Positions 46,646 through 58,458 of a DNA stretch of 64,000 nt are shown here, in pieces (within the stretch, counting starts at the first letter, position 1; each line of letters begins with the position of its first letter). The notes below the pieces were generated by a model, which did not search any database, was not told where the DNA came from, and saw only the letters and a list, made by a program, of their open reading frames with translations. Source of the stretch: Morella rubra (Eukaryota; Streptophyta; Magnoliopsida; Fagales; Myricaceae); assembly GCA_003952965.2 (NCBI GenBank), contig CM025850.1:15669809-15733808 (forward strand), given 5' to 3'. A program made the position numbers and the translations under genes.

Positions 46646-49260
46646 TTTATCACCTTTGATTATGCGAGCTACAGAAGCTTTACAATCTTTCATACCTAAT
46701 CTCTGTAAAACTTTTTTAATGACATAAGAGGCTTCATGATACCGGGGTTAGCCGGGGAAAGAGGGGGGTGCCTTGTTGGCTGACAGGGCTGGTTGGAATG
46801 CTTGGATGAAATAAAAGAAAACAAATCTTGGGGATAAGAGGACTACACAGAATAATAATGAGACTGGTTGGGATATTTTTGGAAAGGTCAGAGAAGTGTT
46901 GGGATCGCTTGGGATGATTGTAGGAAGGTCGGGCAACACACTCACCAAGTAGAAACACAATGGGATACATAATTCACCACCAATGTAATTCAACACGGGA
47001 TACAATGCAAGAACTCGTCACCTATTGGAATTCACTAAAGGATAAGAGTTAAACTCACCACCTATCGGAATCCACCGAATGATAAGAGTTTGAGAAGAGA
47101 CCATTCTTCGAAAAAGGCCTAAGGCTCAAGTTGTATAAACACAAAATCTATATTTTTTGTTGCTAGAGAAGACTTTAAATAATGTAGTTTGTAACAACCG
47201 CCCAAGTGCAGGTAATTAAGAATTACAACTTTCAAAACATTAATTAAGACTTAGGAAACATAAAAGATTCGTAGGGAGATGAAAAGACATTTTGAAAATC
47301 GAAAGAGCTAGCTAAAAATAGCAAAATATTAATTCGCTAGAATTCGTAACTAGCTGCCAGCTTGATCTCCTTGAAGTCATTTTATCATAACTTGACATAT
47401 GAAACTCCAAATCGTACACCGCTTGACGCGTTGGAAACTGTACTCACAGAATTTCCAACAAGCCATAACTTGGACACAAACTCTTCGTAAATCAATCTGA
47501 GTAGTAATTTCAATTTTGAGTATTGGTGCTGACTACACCTTTGTCACTTCCCTTATATCCTTCATCTCAAAACTATGAGAGAGAGATAATTTAGTCTCAT
47601 GTGATAATCTCGAATAATTGCTTGCATGAAAAATTATCGTCTATATATAGAACTAAAAAAATATATGATAATCTATGTCTTTTTTTTTTTTTTTGACTGA
47701 ATCACTTAGAAATAAGTCTAGCCTTATTCCTTCGACATTACCAAAAGTATCTCATTTGATTTTATAAATCCACTTGTAGCCAATTATTGTTGCCCCTTCT
47801 GGTAATTTGATGAGATCCCATATTTGGTCCTTATAAATGTATTCTAACTTATTATTCATGACATACAACCAAAGTGTAAATTTATATCCATTCATGGCTT
47901 GTGAGAACGTATTTAGGTCTTCTGGAAGTCTAATGTCAAAATTAGACCCAGTGAAATATACAATGTAATCATCTAAAATAACAGGTCTACATATTGTTAA
48001 GGGTCTTCTTAGAGCTACAACTTTTTCATTTGGAGATGAGTCAATAGGCTTAGATTCTAAATGTAGAATAGCTTCGTATTGAACCTTATTTACAGGGATA
48101 TGCTGTTGTTGAATTGGTGTCACCTCATAATCTTGTGATTTATTTTGCTTTACAACAACCATTCCACTCCAAGAGAAGGCAAAACAACATTTTCAAATGT
48201 TTTCTCAAAAGTGACCTCTTGATGATACACGCTCCCATTAGGTTCAACATCCTCGAGAAAACTTTGCATTCTTAAATTTGACAATTCTAGGGCCATGACT
48301 AGGACAATAAAATCGATATCCTTTAGAATTACTTGGATACCCAATAAAGAAACTATTAATTGTCCTTGAGCCAAACTTATTCATATTAGGATTATAAATC
48401 CTAACTTCAGTAGGAAAAATCCCATATGTGCATATGATTTAAGTTAGGTTGCCATCATTTCCAAAACTTGAAAGGTTAGACACAAACTCAGATGGAACCC
48501 TATTCAATATATATACTGCATTTTTCAAAGTCTTGCTCTGTAAGGAAAGTTGCATGTTAGATTTCCTAATCATGCTTCATACCATATCATAGAGACAAAC
48601 TCGAATGGAACCCTATTCAATATATACATTGCATTTTTAAAAGCTTCACTCAATAAGGAAAGTTACATGTTAGATTTACTAATCATGCTCCTTACCTTAT
48701 CCATTAGTGTACGGTTCATTCTTTCTGCAACATCAGTTGTCGTGGTGTGCAAGGTATTGTGTATTGGACAGCAATGCCTTCCTCCTGAAAGAAATTTGCA
48801 AGTGGACCCTTCATTAGTCCTTATTCTATTTACCTACAATAACACACCCCTCCTCTATCAAATCTTACGATATTGGTTTTTTTTTATTCTCTATTTTTAT
48901 TTTATAGGTTTTGAAAGCATCTAATGCTTGAGCTTTCTCATTCAAAAGATAGAGATACATGTTCCTAGAATAGTCGTTAATCAATCAGATAAAATATTTC
49001 TGACCATTCAAGCAAAGAGTAGAAAATAGTCCACAAATATTTGTGTGTATAATCTCAAGAAACTTAAGCACTTCCTTGAATCTTTAGAATTTTTGTTGCT
49101 CTGCTTGTCCTTTATGCATTCCACACAATTCTTGAAGTTAGTAAGATCAAGATTCAGTAAAATCAAGATCTTGTCCCCATCCATTTGTCAAATCCCTACC
49201 ACCGTCGCCAACTAGCTTGCTATCATTGCAATTTTCCATAGCGGCCACACCACTGAGTCT
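46646..49260 (-). pseudogene. Ty1/copia polyprotein relic, minus strand
   Basis: Pieces of a copia gag-pol gene lie in order on the minus strand. The integrase (about 48900-49140) includes KFLEIIHTNICG and LNGQKYF followed by INDYSRNMYLYLLNEKAQAL, in broken frames. Post-integrase sequence with FLEDVEPNGSVYHQE lies at about 48200-48270. A reverse transcriptase N-terminal block with NTFSQAMNGYKFTLWLYVMN and WDLIKLPEGATIIGYKWIYK (47752-47920) follows. A further block ASYVIKKVLQRLGMKDCK lies at about 46675-46735. About 0.95 kb of unrelated A/T-rich sequence (46750-47700) separates the last two. No LTRs were found. It is an old, rearranged copy. Confidence 0.75.
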
Positions 49261-49290
49261 CACTGTTCAGGTCGTTGACAGTAGGATTGA

Positions 49291-49304
49291 AATCAGTACT
49301 CTAT
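49291..49304 (+). repeat. Target-site duplication, left copy (LINE)
   Basis: AATCAGTACTCTAT, repeated at 53249-53262 after the poly-A tail of the LINE. The first two A's of the right copy may belong to the tail, so the duplication is 12-14 bases. Confidence 0.9.
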
Positions 49305-52300
49305 TTGGCTTTTGTTTTGTCTTTGGTTTATGGTCCCTCGAGGTACGGCGGCAGGCAACCTTTTTGGGATTCCTTGGATGTGCTGGTCAATTCTCATTCT
49401 GCACCTTGGGTCTTAATTGGTGACTTTAATGCTATTACCTTTCTAACTGAAAAATCTGGTGGTCAGCATTTTGCAAGTTCCTCTAGGGTGGCCTCAAAGG
49501 TTTAATTGATAGTTGTGGGATGGTGGACATGGGATTTAATGGTGACTCTTTCACTTGGACAAATGGGCGGTAGGGGTTAGCCAATATTAAGGAACAGATT
49601 GATAGGGGATTGGCAAACCAACAGTGGCGGACTTTATTTCCCAATGCGACAGTTTTGCAGGTCCCATCTATTGCTTCTGATTATCTCCCCTTGTTGTTGA
49701 ATACCGAGGGCATTGGTCAACCTTGTACTCATCCTTTTAAATTTGGGGAGTTTTTTCACCATGGCCGTGGCTTGGGCTCCGTTGGTGGACGGTTACCCGT
49801 CGTTGGTTCTGCAAAAAAAACTGGATTGTGTTAAGATAGCACTGCGATGTTGGAATAGGACCAACTTTGGCATTATTAAGGACCGTTTGAGGATACTTTC
49901 AACTGCTCTGGATTCTGTTCAACAACTGCCCCTTACTGGGGATAATCCTGCTTTGAAAGCCTCTATTCAGAGCGATATTCATGAACAGCTTAATCGAGAG
50001 CAATTACTCTGGAAGCAGCGGAACAGGGTGGCCTGGTTAGTTTCAAAGGATCTCAACACTAAATTTTTCCACATGTCAACGATCGTCTGTCGGAATCGGA
50101 ATACCATTCTCACTCCGCAAGTGGACGATGGTAGTTTGATTAGGGGGCGTGTGGCTATTGGTGATGCTCTGGTCCCTCATTTTTATCATCTGTTGCCTCT
50201 TCGTCTCCCTCTATCCTCCCAGACTTGGCTCACCTTATTACACCGGTGGTTTCGGTGGAAGATTGGCCTATGTGGGATACAATACCGACTGCGGAGGAGA
50301 TCCTTATTACTTTTCGATCCATAGGATCCACCAAAGCACCAGGGCCAGATGGTTTATCGGTCCTCTTTTTTTGTGAATATTGGGGCATTATTTCAAGTGC
50401 GGTGATTGCTACTGTCCAGGATTTCTTTAACAGTGGACGGCTTCTTCGGACGATGAATCATACCTTCATAGTCCTTATACCCAAAGTGGTCAATCCTCAT
50501 CGTGTAACTCACTACCGTCTTATTAGTCTCTGTAATGTTTGCTACAAAGTGATTTCCAAAATTATTGCCACCCCTATTGAAGAAGTTTCTGCCCCGTATG
50601 ATTTCTGCCAATCAATCTGCCTTTGTGCTCGGATGGTTGATTCATGATAATTCTATTCTTGCCCATGTGATCTTTCATGCACTGAATCAAAAACGGGGTA
50701 AAAGGGGACAGTTAGCATTGAAGATTGATATGTCCCAAGCTTTTGATCGTATGAAGTGGAATTTGATCCGTCTAGCGCTTAAACAATTTGGTCTCAGTCC
50801 CCAGTGGATTAATTGGGTACGCGAATGCGTTTCGTCGGTTTCGTACGCGCTCCTCCTCAATGGGAGCCCTTTTGGCTTCATCTTACCATCTAGAGGGTTA
50901 AGGCAAGGTGACCCCCTTTCCCCATTTTTGTTTGTAATTGGGATGGAGTTATCATCCAGAATGTTGGATAAAGCACGAGATTTGTCCAGATTGCAGGGTA
51001 TTCAGACGAGCACGGGTGGACCTCTGCTCTTGCATCTTCTGTAAGCTGATGATATTCTCTTGTTTGGCCAGGCATCTGTTCGAGAGGTCCGGTCCATTCA
51101 GTAGTGTATTGATTTATTCTCCTCGTGGTCAGGGCAAGCTCCAAACCCGTAAGTCGACAATTTTCATTCCCAAGAACACCCCTCGGGAGACTTCCCTGGC
51201 TATTAGGGACTTTTGCTTTCAAGCCTCTCACTGGGTCTACAATGCTCTTAGGTTTACCTCTCTTATTCCCTCAGTCCAAATCTCTCGCTTTTCGGGACAT
51301 TCAACTCAAGATTGATAAGAAAATTACTGGCTGGAAATCTAAATTACTATCTCAAGCAGGCCGCACCACTCTTATTAAGGTTGTCGCCTCTGCCGTTTTA
51401 GGGTACGTTATGTCGTCCTTCTTGCTTCCCAAAGCTTTATGTCAGCAGATGGATTCCTCTTTCCAGCGGTTTTGGTGGGGGTTCAAGCCGGACAACCCTC
51501 ATAGTCTTTCTTTGCACTCTTGGAAAAAATTCTGCACTCCACGTTCAGTTGGGGGCCTGGGTTTTCGGCTGATGGGTGATTTTAATATGGCTCTGGTTTC
51601 CAAACTAGCCTGGCTAATGTCCACTTCGGTGCCCCGGCCTTGGGTCCGAGTTTTGGAGGCACGGTATCTTAAGCGCTCAGTTTTTCTCCAAGCAGAGAGG
51701 ACACAGTCGGCTTCGGGGCCGTGGAAGGGTCTTCTTAGAGCCCGATCTACCATTGAACGGGGTCGGTGCTTCTTAGTTGGCTCGGGTAGTTCTGTTAGGA
51801 CTTGGTTGGATCCATGGGTTCCCGATTTGCCCTTGTTTCTCCCCACACCTCATTCTCATCTGTTAATCTTTAGATGTTGAGTCTCGGGTTGACCAATTTA
51901 TTATGCCTTCCTCTCGCCTTTGGAACAAACGTCTCCTCGCTACTACGTTTGCAGAGGCCTTCGTCACCCAGATTCTTCAGATTCATCTTTCGGGTTTGGT
52001 AGGGTGTGACAAAGTAGTTTGGACCCCGGATTCTAGAGTGATTTCTCGGTGAGGTCGGCTTTCCGTCTTTTATCTTCGGTCCAGAAGGGCTCTGATAGAG
52101 TCTTCCCTCCAATTGACTGGAAAGCTTTCTGGAAGCTCAATTTACATGCCCGGTTTCGTTTACTTCTGTGGAAGATTGCCTGGGATATTCTTCCTACTAG
52201 GGAAAGGTTGTATAGAAGTCTCCACCAAAATTACCAGGGAAAGATTTCTTGCCCATTATGTGATGCTTCGTAGGAGTCCTTATCTCACCTTATTTTCTCT

Positions 52301-53060
52301 TGCTCATTCTCTCGCCTGCTTTGGCGACTCTCACCTTGGGCTCTGAATATTGAATTGTTTCACTCTGACTGCCCTTACCGTTGGATTTAGGTCATTCTTG
52401 ATCCAATTAAATTGTTGAGATTGGATGCTTTGGAGGTCCATAGGTTTCAACTCTTTGCTGTCGTTGTTTTGGATACTATATGGTTCGCTCGGAATAGGGT
52501 AGTTCATGACAATGCTAAACTTACTCCGTACGGAGTGCTACGGAAGGTTCAGTCCGGTTTTCGGGAACATGTTGCTGCTTGGAGGCGTCCCCCCTCCTGT
52601 ATTCCACACATCTCTGCTCTTATGCTACAATCTGGTTCTTTTCACCGTTTCACCTTTGACGTTGCGATACGGTCAGACTTCTCTATGGCTGCTGCGGTTC
52701 TCTTCGATCTGCAAGGCAATGTTCTAAAAGCTTGGACTCAAAAATCTCTCTCGGTTGACCCTTTGGTGGATGAGGCTGATGGGGCTTTGTTAGCACTGCA
52801 AATGGCGCCTGATTCCAATCTTCCTGGTATTCTGCTTGCGGGTGATTCTACGGTTGTGGTTGACTGTCTCCGAACTTGGTCTCTGGATTTCTCTCACGTT
52901 CCCTAGTTGATTCTTTCACGTATTGATGATGCGGTGACTCTTATCCGTGATTTGTCTTGGTTCTCGCCGTGCAAAATCTCCAAGGATGAAAACATTGTGG
53001 CCCACTCTGTTGCGGCCTGGGCTGCTGCCCTCTCTCACGTTGGGGAGGTCCCATCCTCCT
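49305..53060 (+). pseudogene. LINE ORF2 (endonuclease, reverse transcriptase, RNase H), degenerate
   Basis: The endonuclease part has WVLIGDFNAI (about 49410-49440), a GMVDMGFNGDSFTWTNGR block (about 49515-49570) and IASDYLPLLL (about 49670-49700). In the last, the usual catalytic His of SDH is Tyr. The reverse transcriptase has STKAPGPDGLS (about 50325-50360), IPKVVNPH followed by YRLISLCNVCYKVISKII, LALKIDMSQAFDRMKWN (about 50715-50762) and GLRQGDPLSPFLF (about 50895-50935). In the [Y/F]ADD active-site motif the first residue is a TAA stop (51042-51044), followed by ADDILLFG. A zf-RVT finger CPLCDAS lies near 52250. The RNase H part has DSTVVVDCLRTW (about 52843-52880) and ENIVAHSVAAWA (about 52990-53025). 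Several frame changes are present, so it cannot make ORF2. Confidence 0.93.
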
Positions 53061-53250
53061 TCCTTCTCAACCATGGTCTCTGGAAGTTCAATGGCGCCAA
53101 ACCTCCACGATTACATGCTTTATTTCTAGTTTTTGTAGCCCTGTGGTTGTTGGTTGTTGTTTTGTTTGTTGGTATTAAATGGTATTGTTGTTGTAATTCG
53201 CTTGTTCGCTTCTTATTTATAATATGTTTCTTTCACCAAAAAAAAAAAAA
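49305..53250 (+). mobile_element. 5'-truncated L1-type LINE retrotransposon
   Basis: It is a non-LTR element inserted with a 12-14 base target duplication (49291-49304 and 53249-53262) and a poly-A tail (53238-53250). The 5' end is cut inside the endonuclease domain, a normal result of incomplete target-primed reverse transcription. It holds the endonuclease C-terminus, reverse transcriptase, zf-RVT and RNase H domains on the plus strand and is about 3.9 kb long. It is inserted next to a copia relic. Confidence 0.95.
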
Positions 53251-53262
53251 TCAGTACTCTAT

Positions 53263-53745
53263 CCAAAATCGAGATCAAGCGCTTCAAGGGGACAACATAA
53301 CCGCGTAAATCAATTGACGGGAAGCTCGTTTTTTATAGACAAAAAAGCAGAAAAAGTGATACAGGATATTGTTGTCATTCTTTGTTTTTTTGCCCTTTCT
53401 GGCCAAAATCGAGATTTGCATATACTGTGATTTATTCATATTTTATTTTTAAAGAACCTTCAAATCGTATTGAATCAAACGTTTATAATAAAGAAATTTC
53501 ATTTCCCTTGTACAAAATATAAGAACAAAATCATACGGAACAAAAAAGCCAAACATTAAACTCGGACAACATACAAAATCCAATCTTTCTCAGTCGAACA
53601 ACAAAAAAGAGCTCTCTGATCCTTTTTCATAATTTGCCGGTCCTTGGAATTCCTTTCGATTGAAATTCAGGTTCTTGTCAAACGAACTTGCAAAAAAGAT
53701 TTCCTTTCAGCAAACTTAAAAAATATTTTCAAGAGCATTAATCAA
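53263..53745. other. Non-coding interval between the LINE and an LTR remnant
   Basis: A/T-rich sequence without a gene. It starts with the continuation of the LINE target site, so 49260-49290 and 53263 onward were adjacent before the LINE landed. Confidence 0.4.
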
Positions 53746-54577
53746 ACATGAAAAATCCAGTTTAGATCTTATTAAAACTTAGAGGGAGTGAATATGTGTT
53801 TTCCCTCTAATTAAACAAACAATAACAATTTTAAAACATGTTATAAAATTATTCTGCCTAAATATGCATAATAATCAACTCAATGAACAAATAAATAGCG
53901 AAAAATTAAATCAAACAAAGAGACAAAGATTTGGTGACGAAGTGGAAAACCTTTGAAATACCATTCAAAGGAAAAATCACTCTAGACTAGCAGCTACCTC
54001 AAATTCACTAAGAAGAAATCCTTACAAATAGTGATTCAGACATGGGCAACTCCATTTGCTTGACTCTGACAACCCTGATGTAATAATCTAATCATCCCTA
54101 CTTAGAACCGCTCCGTACGACATTCACATCAGATCTCTGAGATTTTTCTTATGGATTCTCTACAAACAACCCTGTTCTTCAATAATCTTTCAACACTCTG
54201 AAGGCTTCACAAAGGTGATTGAATATAAGAAAAAAATAGTCAATTGAGGTCCTAAATCTCTGAGAGTTTTTCTCTATCAAATGGAGGCTATGGGAACTCA
54301 AGAATATCCTCTCTAGGGTTTTTTAGAGGCCTCCAATAATTTAATGAGCCTCAACAGAGAACCCTTAAGTTTTTCTATATATAGAGCTCTGAAAAGTAGG
54401 TTTTTTTTTTAACTGTCAGATGTTGCTTGACAAGTAGGGTTTTTTTAAAACCGTTGGATTTCGCTTGAGAAACTTCTTTAATCTCTTGAATACTTCAACC
54501 AAACAACCATAACAAATTACAACTAAGTAGGGACATATTTTGAGACAGAAATTTGCCAATACAAAAAGACACTAACA
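53746..54577 (-). mobile_element. SIRE/copia-type LTR, minus strand
   Basis: On the minus strand it starts TGTTAGTGTCTTTT at 54577, directly after a polypurine tract (54578-54590, CAAAGGGAGAATC). It contains a TATA-like 'ctatatatagaaaaact' region (about 54370-54385) and nears its end with 'cacatattcactccctct', the pattern seen at the end of many SIRE-type plant LTRs. The exact outer end is uncertain (about 53746-53790). Since the purine tract lies upstream, this is a 3' LTR. Confidence 0.65.
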
Positions 54578-54590
54578 GATTCTCCCTTTG

Positions 54591-55940
54591 GCATGTTTGT
54601 GACAAAACCCACATATATAAAGTAAACAAAACAGAGCCCATCACCAAAGCAAGGATCTATTTACATGAATATCAACCCTATGACCTAAAAGACGTGTTCA
54701 AGAGTCTTTGAATTTGTTACCTGAAAAACACAATCTCAAAGACCAAGTGAAAGCATAAAGAATAAACAATTATATGGAACTGAAGTGAGACCTATAGCAA
54801 ATGAACTACAATAAGAAAACATTTGGTCCCCCTTAATCTATTCTCCACCCTTTTGTCATGAATGGACAAAGGGAAACAAAATGCAACTGCCCATTAACGA
54901 AATAAAATGCATGCAAACATGAAAATGAGCATCAATTGATACAAGAATTGCATATCACAAATAAGATAAAATAAAGGCATAACCAAAGCACAGTCAACTA
55001 AGACTAACACCAATGCACAAAGGAAGAGGTGAATAAGAAAGACAATACACAATTTGATAATGAGATAAGGAAAAATAAATATTCAAAAGAGTAGATGATC
55101 AAATGCCAAAAATCAACACAAAAATCATGGAATTAAGAGACATAACCAAAATTCTCAAGAGCATGAAAAATCAATACAAGCTCATTGTATGATCATGAAA
55201 ATAATATTCATTGATTTTATGGCACATGTCTCTAAACGGTTTTAGCATCGGTAATTAAAAGATGTGAACTGCATACGTGTGTGAATTATGGAACACAATC
55301 CGAGAGGCTTAAGATCTTAATTTTGTGAGGGAGTTCAAAGCTAGTCAAATGAACCCGTGAGTGAAAAGAGAGAGATATCACACCAAATGAAAATCAAACC
55401 CAATGCCACTAGGACCTGAAAATGCAACTTTGTTGCTTGATTTTTCTCCCTTTAGGTATTTTTCCTCTTTTGCTTTTGCTTTTCTTTTATTTTTTGGAAT
55501 TGTAACAACTTCTTTTAAAGTGGACATAATCTTTTGGAGCCTTTGACTCTGAGAGGAGCAATGAATAAGGACAGTTAGTCAAAATTCAATTCAGTTTAAT
55601 GAACATGATCTCTTTCACTTTGGTTGCAGAGCCAAAACTCACACATGCGGTGAAGCATCATCTAACCATATTCAGTGTGTCCATGATTGGGTATGACAAA
55701 TATACATTTGAAAACCATGTCAGCTAATACTAAAAAGAGACAGTAGGCACGACTCTCAAATCATATTATAATCCAGACATAAATTGAGAAAGTATGTAAA
55801 AGTTCATGCTTGAAAATCTCAAGTATGTCAATCAAGCCAGTGAATAAATGTGCTAATTAAAGGCAAAACAACAATCATCAACTTTTTTTTTTCAAAAAAA
55901 ACAGGGAAACAAAAGACATATGAACTCACAATCGAGTTTG
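54591..55940 (-). mobile_element. 3' internal non-coding part of the minus-strand copia element
   Basis: This lies upstream of the LTR on the minus strand. It is A-rich on the plus strand and carries strings such as the inverse of 'ttgtccattcatgacaaaag' (54855-54875) and 'ccaaagggagaa' that are common in the long 3' spacer of SIRE-type elements. No coding region is seen. The left part of the element is missing. Confidence 0.5.
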
Positions 55941-55956
55941 TGCACAATCGAGATTT

Positions 55957-57172
55957 TGATGATTTCAATAAATGGATCAAGTTTATAAAACGGACATCTT
56001 CAAAGACAAAGAAGTTTTGATGAAAGAGCCAAAGACTTGAAGAAAGAAGATCAAGAACATGCAAGGAACTCAAAAGTGAAGTTTCAAGACCTTAGAGTAT
56101 AAACCTTGTAACTCTTGTTTCACTTTTGACAAAGGATTATGAATCACACTTGCATATCTTTCAAAACGTGCATAAACTGTTTTACCTTTTGTTTGAAAGA
56201 TTAAAATGTTTTTAAAGGTTTAAAACACCCCAATCAAACTCCCAAACCTTTCTTATACTTATGGGAAGTAAGTCTTTAAAATTGGGTGTTTCAAAGAGGT
56301 CAAAAATGTGGTTTTAATTGAACCGGATCATGTGCTTAAGTTGAGGAGGTCGACCGGCTGGTGAAGTGATCGACCGGTCTTCGACCGCTTGGTATAGCGG
56401 TCGACCGGTTGATTTGAAATAGATCCGTTGAGCTTCTGACAATATGACTATTGAGTAATGGTAACTTGAAGCGGTCGACCGGCTCGTTTTAACAGACGAC
56501 TCCAACGGCTATAAATGGCTAGTTTTCATATGTGGCCTATAAATACACCTTCATAACGTCCAATGACCACATATCATTTAGATCACTTGAGAAATATTCC
56601 AAACCTTCATATTCTATATTTCTCATATCATTCACACAAAACATACTTTCATATCCTTGTCTTTATGTGAATCAAGAGATAGAGATTTCATTTTCATATC
56701 CACTCTTTGAGAGAGTTTATTCTTCAATCTTCATATCCAAAAGAGGTGATTCCTTTAGTGAGGTTGTTCACTAAAGAAGAAGCTTAGAGAGGGTATATCT
56801 CAAGCTTGGTTAGGTTGTGAGTGATGAGCCCAAAAAACCACTTGGGCAGGTTTGAGTGTTAAGCCCGGGAAAACACTTGTACGGTTCTCTAGCACCCTGA
56901 AGCTAGAGTGTATGCTATTTAAAGATAGTGGAAAAACCTCAAGGCTCGGTGAAGGAGCTTGAGGGGTGGATGTAGGCGGTTTGTTGAACCACCTAAAAAT
57001 CACATGTTTGCTTCTCTATCCCTACTCCTTACATCTTATTTACTTGTTGTTTTGATATACTTGTGCTAAATTAGACTTTACTTTGCAAATACGGTTTTGG
57101 GGGTTAAAAGCGAAAAAGTTTGGAAACCCAATTCACCCCCCATCTTGGGTTGCCTTAATCCTTGGACTCACA
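55957..57172 (+). mobile_element. SIRE/copia-type LTR remnant, plus strand
   Basis: About 1.2 kb with a TATA-like TATAAATA (56538-56545). A conserved leader near 56790-57000 includes 'gtggatgtaggcggtttgtt'. It has the end pattern CCCAATTCACCCCCCATCTT (57126-57145) finishing near ACTCACA (57166-57172). GGTCGACCGG palindromes occur three or four times at 56348-56480. No primer-binding site follows, so it is a solo LTR or a 3' LTR. Element D begins immediately to its right. Confidence 0.65.
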
Positions 57173-57184
57173 TTTATGTCGTCA

Positions 57185-58395
57185 CTCCAATCGATCGATC
57201 GTGGTTTATATACCGATCGATCGTCTATTAATAACCACGTGGCTTTGAAAATCGATCGATCATTCAAATGAACCGATCAATCGGTATAGTAACCGTCTGC
57301 AAATGCAAAACATCGATCGATCGGTACACTAAATCATCAATTTCATGAAGAGATGATCCATCGGTTACATTAAACGATCAATCACCGATAGGACGAATGA
57401 ATGATTGCCACGTTTGTTAAATAACTAATCGATCGCTAAGCTATGACGATCGATCGGTAAGCGTAACTGTCACTTTTTTGAATCGCTGTTTGATGACCGG
57501 GTTGGCGATCGATTGTAGTTTCAATGAATGGAAAGACGCCACGTGTTAAAATATAGCGATCGATCGTCACTTAACTACCGATCGATCGGCATGAAGGATT
57601 ATTTGAAACCGCCAAAGTCATTTTTACCAGTTATCTCTCCACAAAATCTCTCGAATCCTCTCAAAGTGCAAGGAGCCATTTAGTGCTGCATTGTCCTCCA
57701 AGGTGCGTGGAATCATCCTTCATTGTCTTCTACGTCAAAGGTACGTACTTATATTGTTTTTTAAGCAATATTAAGCGGTTGTAAATGAGTTTTTAGTTTA
57801 CATTTTCTAATTTGCTATATCATCCATTTAGGTCCGTAAAGTGTATTTATTTTATTGTTGATGTATGTTTTAAGAGTTTAGGATTGTTTTGGGATCAATT
57901 TTGGGTGATTTTGGGCTTGTTTTGGTTTTGTAACGTCTGTGTGTCTTTGTTCCCGTACCAATCGATTGCCTTAATAGGCGATCAATCGCATTGTAGGTGC
58001 TAAGTCCAATGATCGATCGGTTAAATTAACCGATCGATCGCTGAATTTGGTATGGGAGCGATCGATGCTTTAGTGAGTGATCGATCGTTCCCTCAAAACT
58101 ATGTGTTTCAATTCGGAACTGATCGATTGGTATATTATGTTGTCCTATATCTTGAAGTGGTGATCGATCGATCGCTTACACCTAAGCGATCGATCTGTAA
58201 GCTACAATGTGAAGTGTAGCGTTTTGATTAACTGGCGATCGATCGTCTTTGTGGCGATCGATCCCTTAGTGATACTGTACGTTTGGTTGTATGGACGATC
58301 AATCTTCTGTGTATTGAAACACATCGTTTTACCAATAGTGTTCGATCATAAACGATCGATTGGTATATCTACTGATTGATCACTTTGGATGGCGA
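57185..58395. repeat. CGATCGATCG arrays in the 5' region of element D
   Basis: Two clusters (57189-57595 and 57958-58395) correspond to the two clusters of element C. Many copies are mutated (for example CGATCAATCG, CGATCGATTG). The interval 57600-57957 is a conserved leader-like region without a gene. Confidence 0.8.
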
Positions 58396-58458
58396 TGGAT
58401 CGGATTGTGATTATTTTTTTTTTCTACTAATTTATTGTGATCTTGGATGGCGACAAAA

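Noticed and set aside
51499-51846. Minus-strand open frame of 115 residues
   Set aside because: Antisense shadow of the LINE ORF2 region.
57185-57192. CACTCCAA as a possible degenerate 5' terminus of element D
   Set aside because: It lacks the following conserved terminal bases and the hairpin array that element C shows between its terminus and the first motif cluster.
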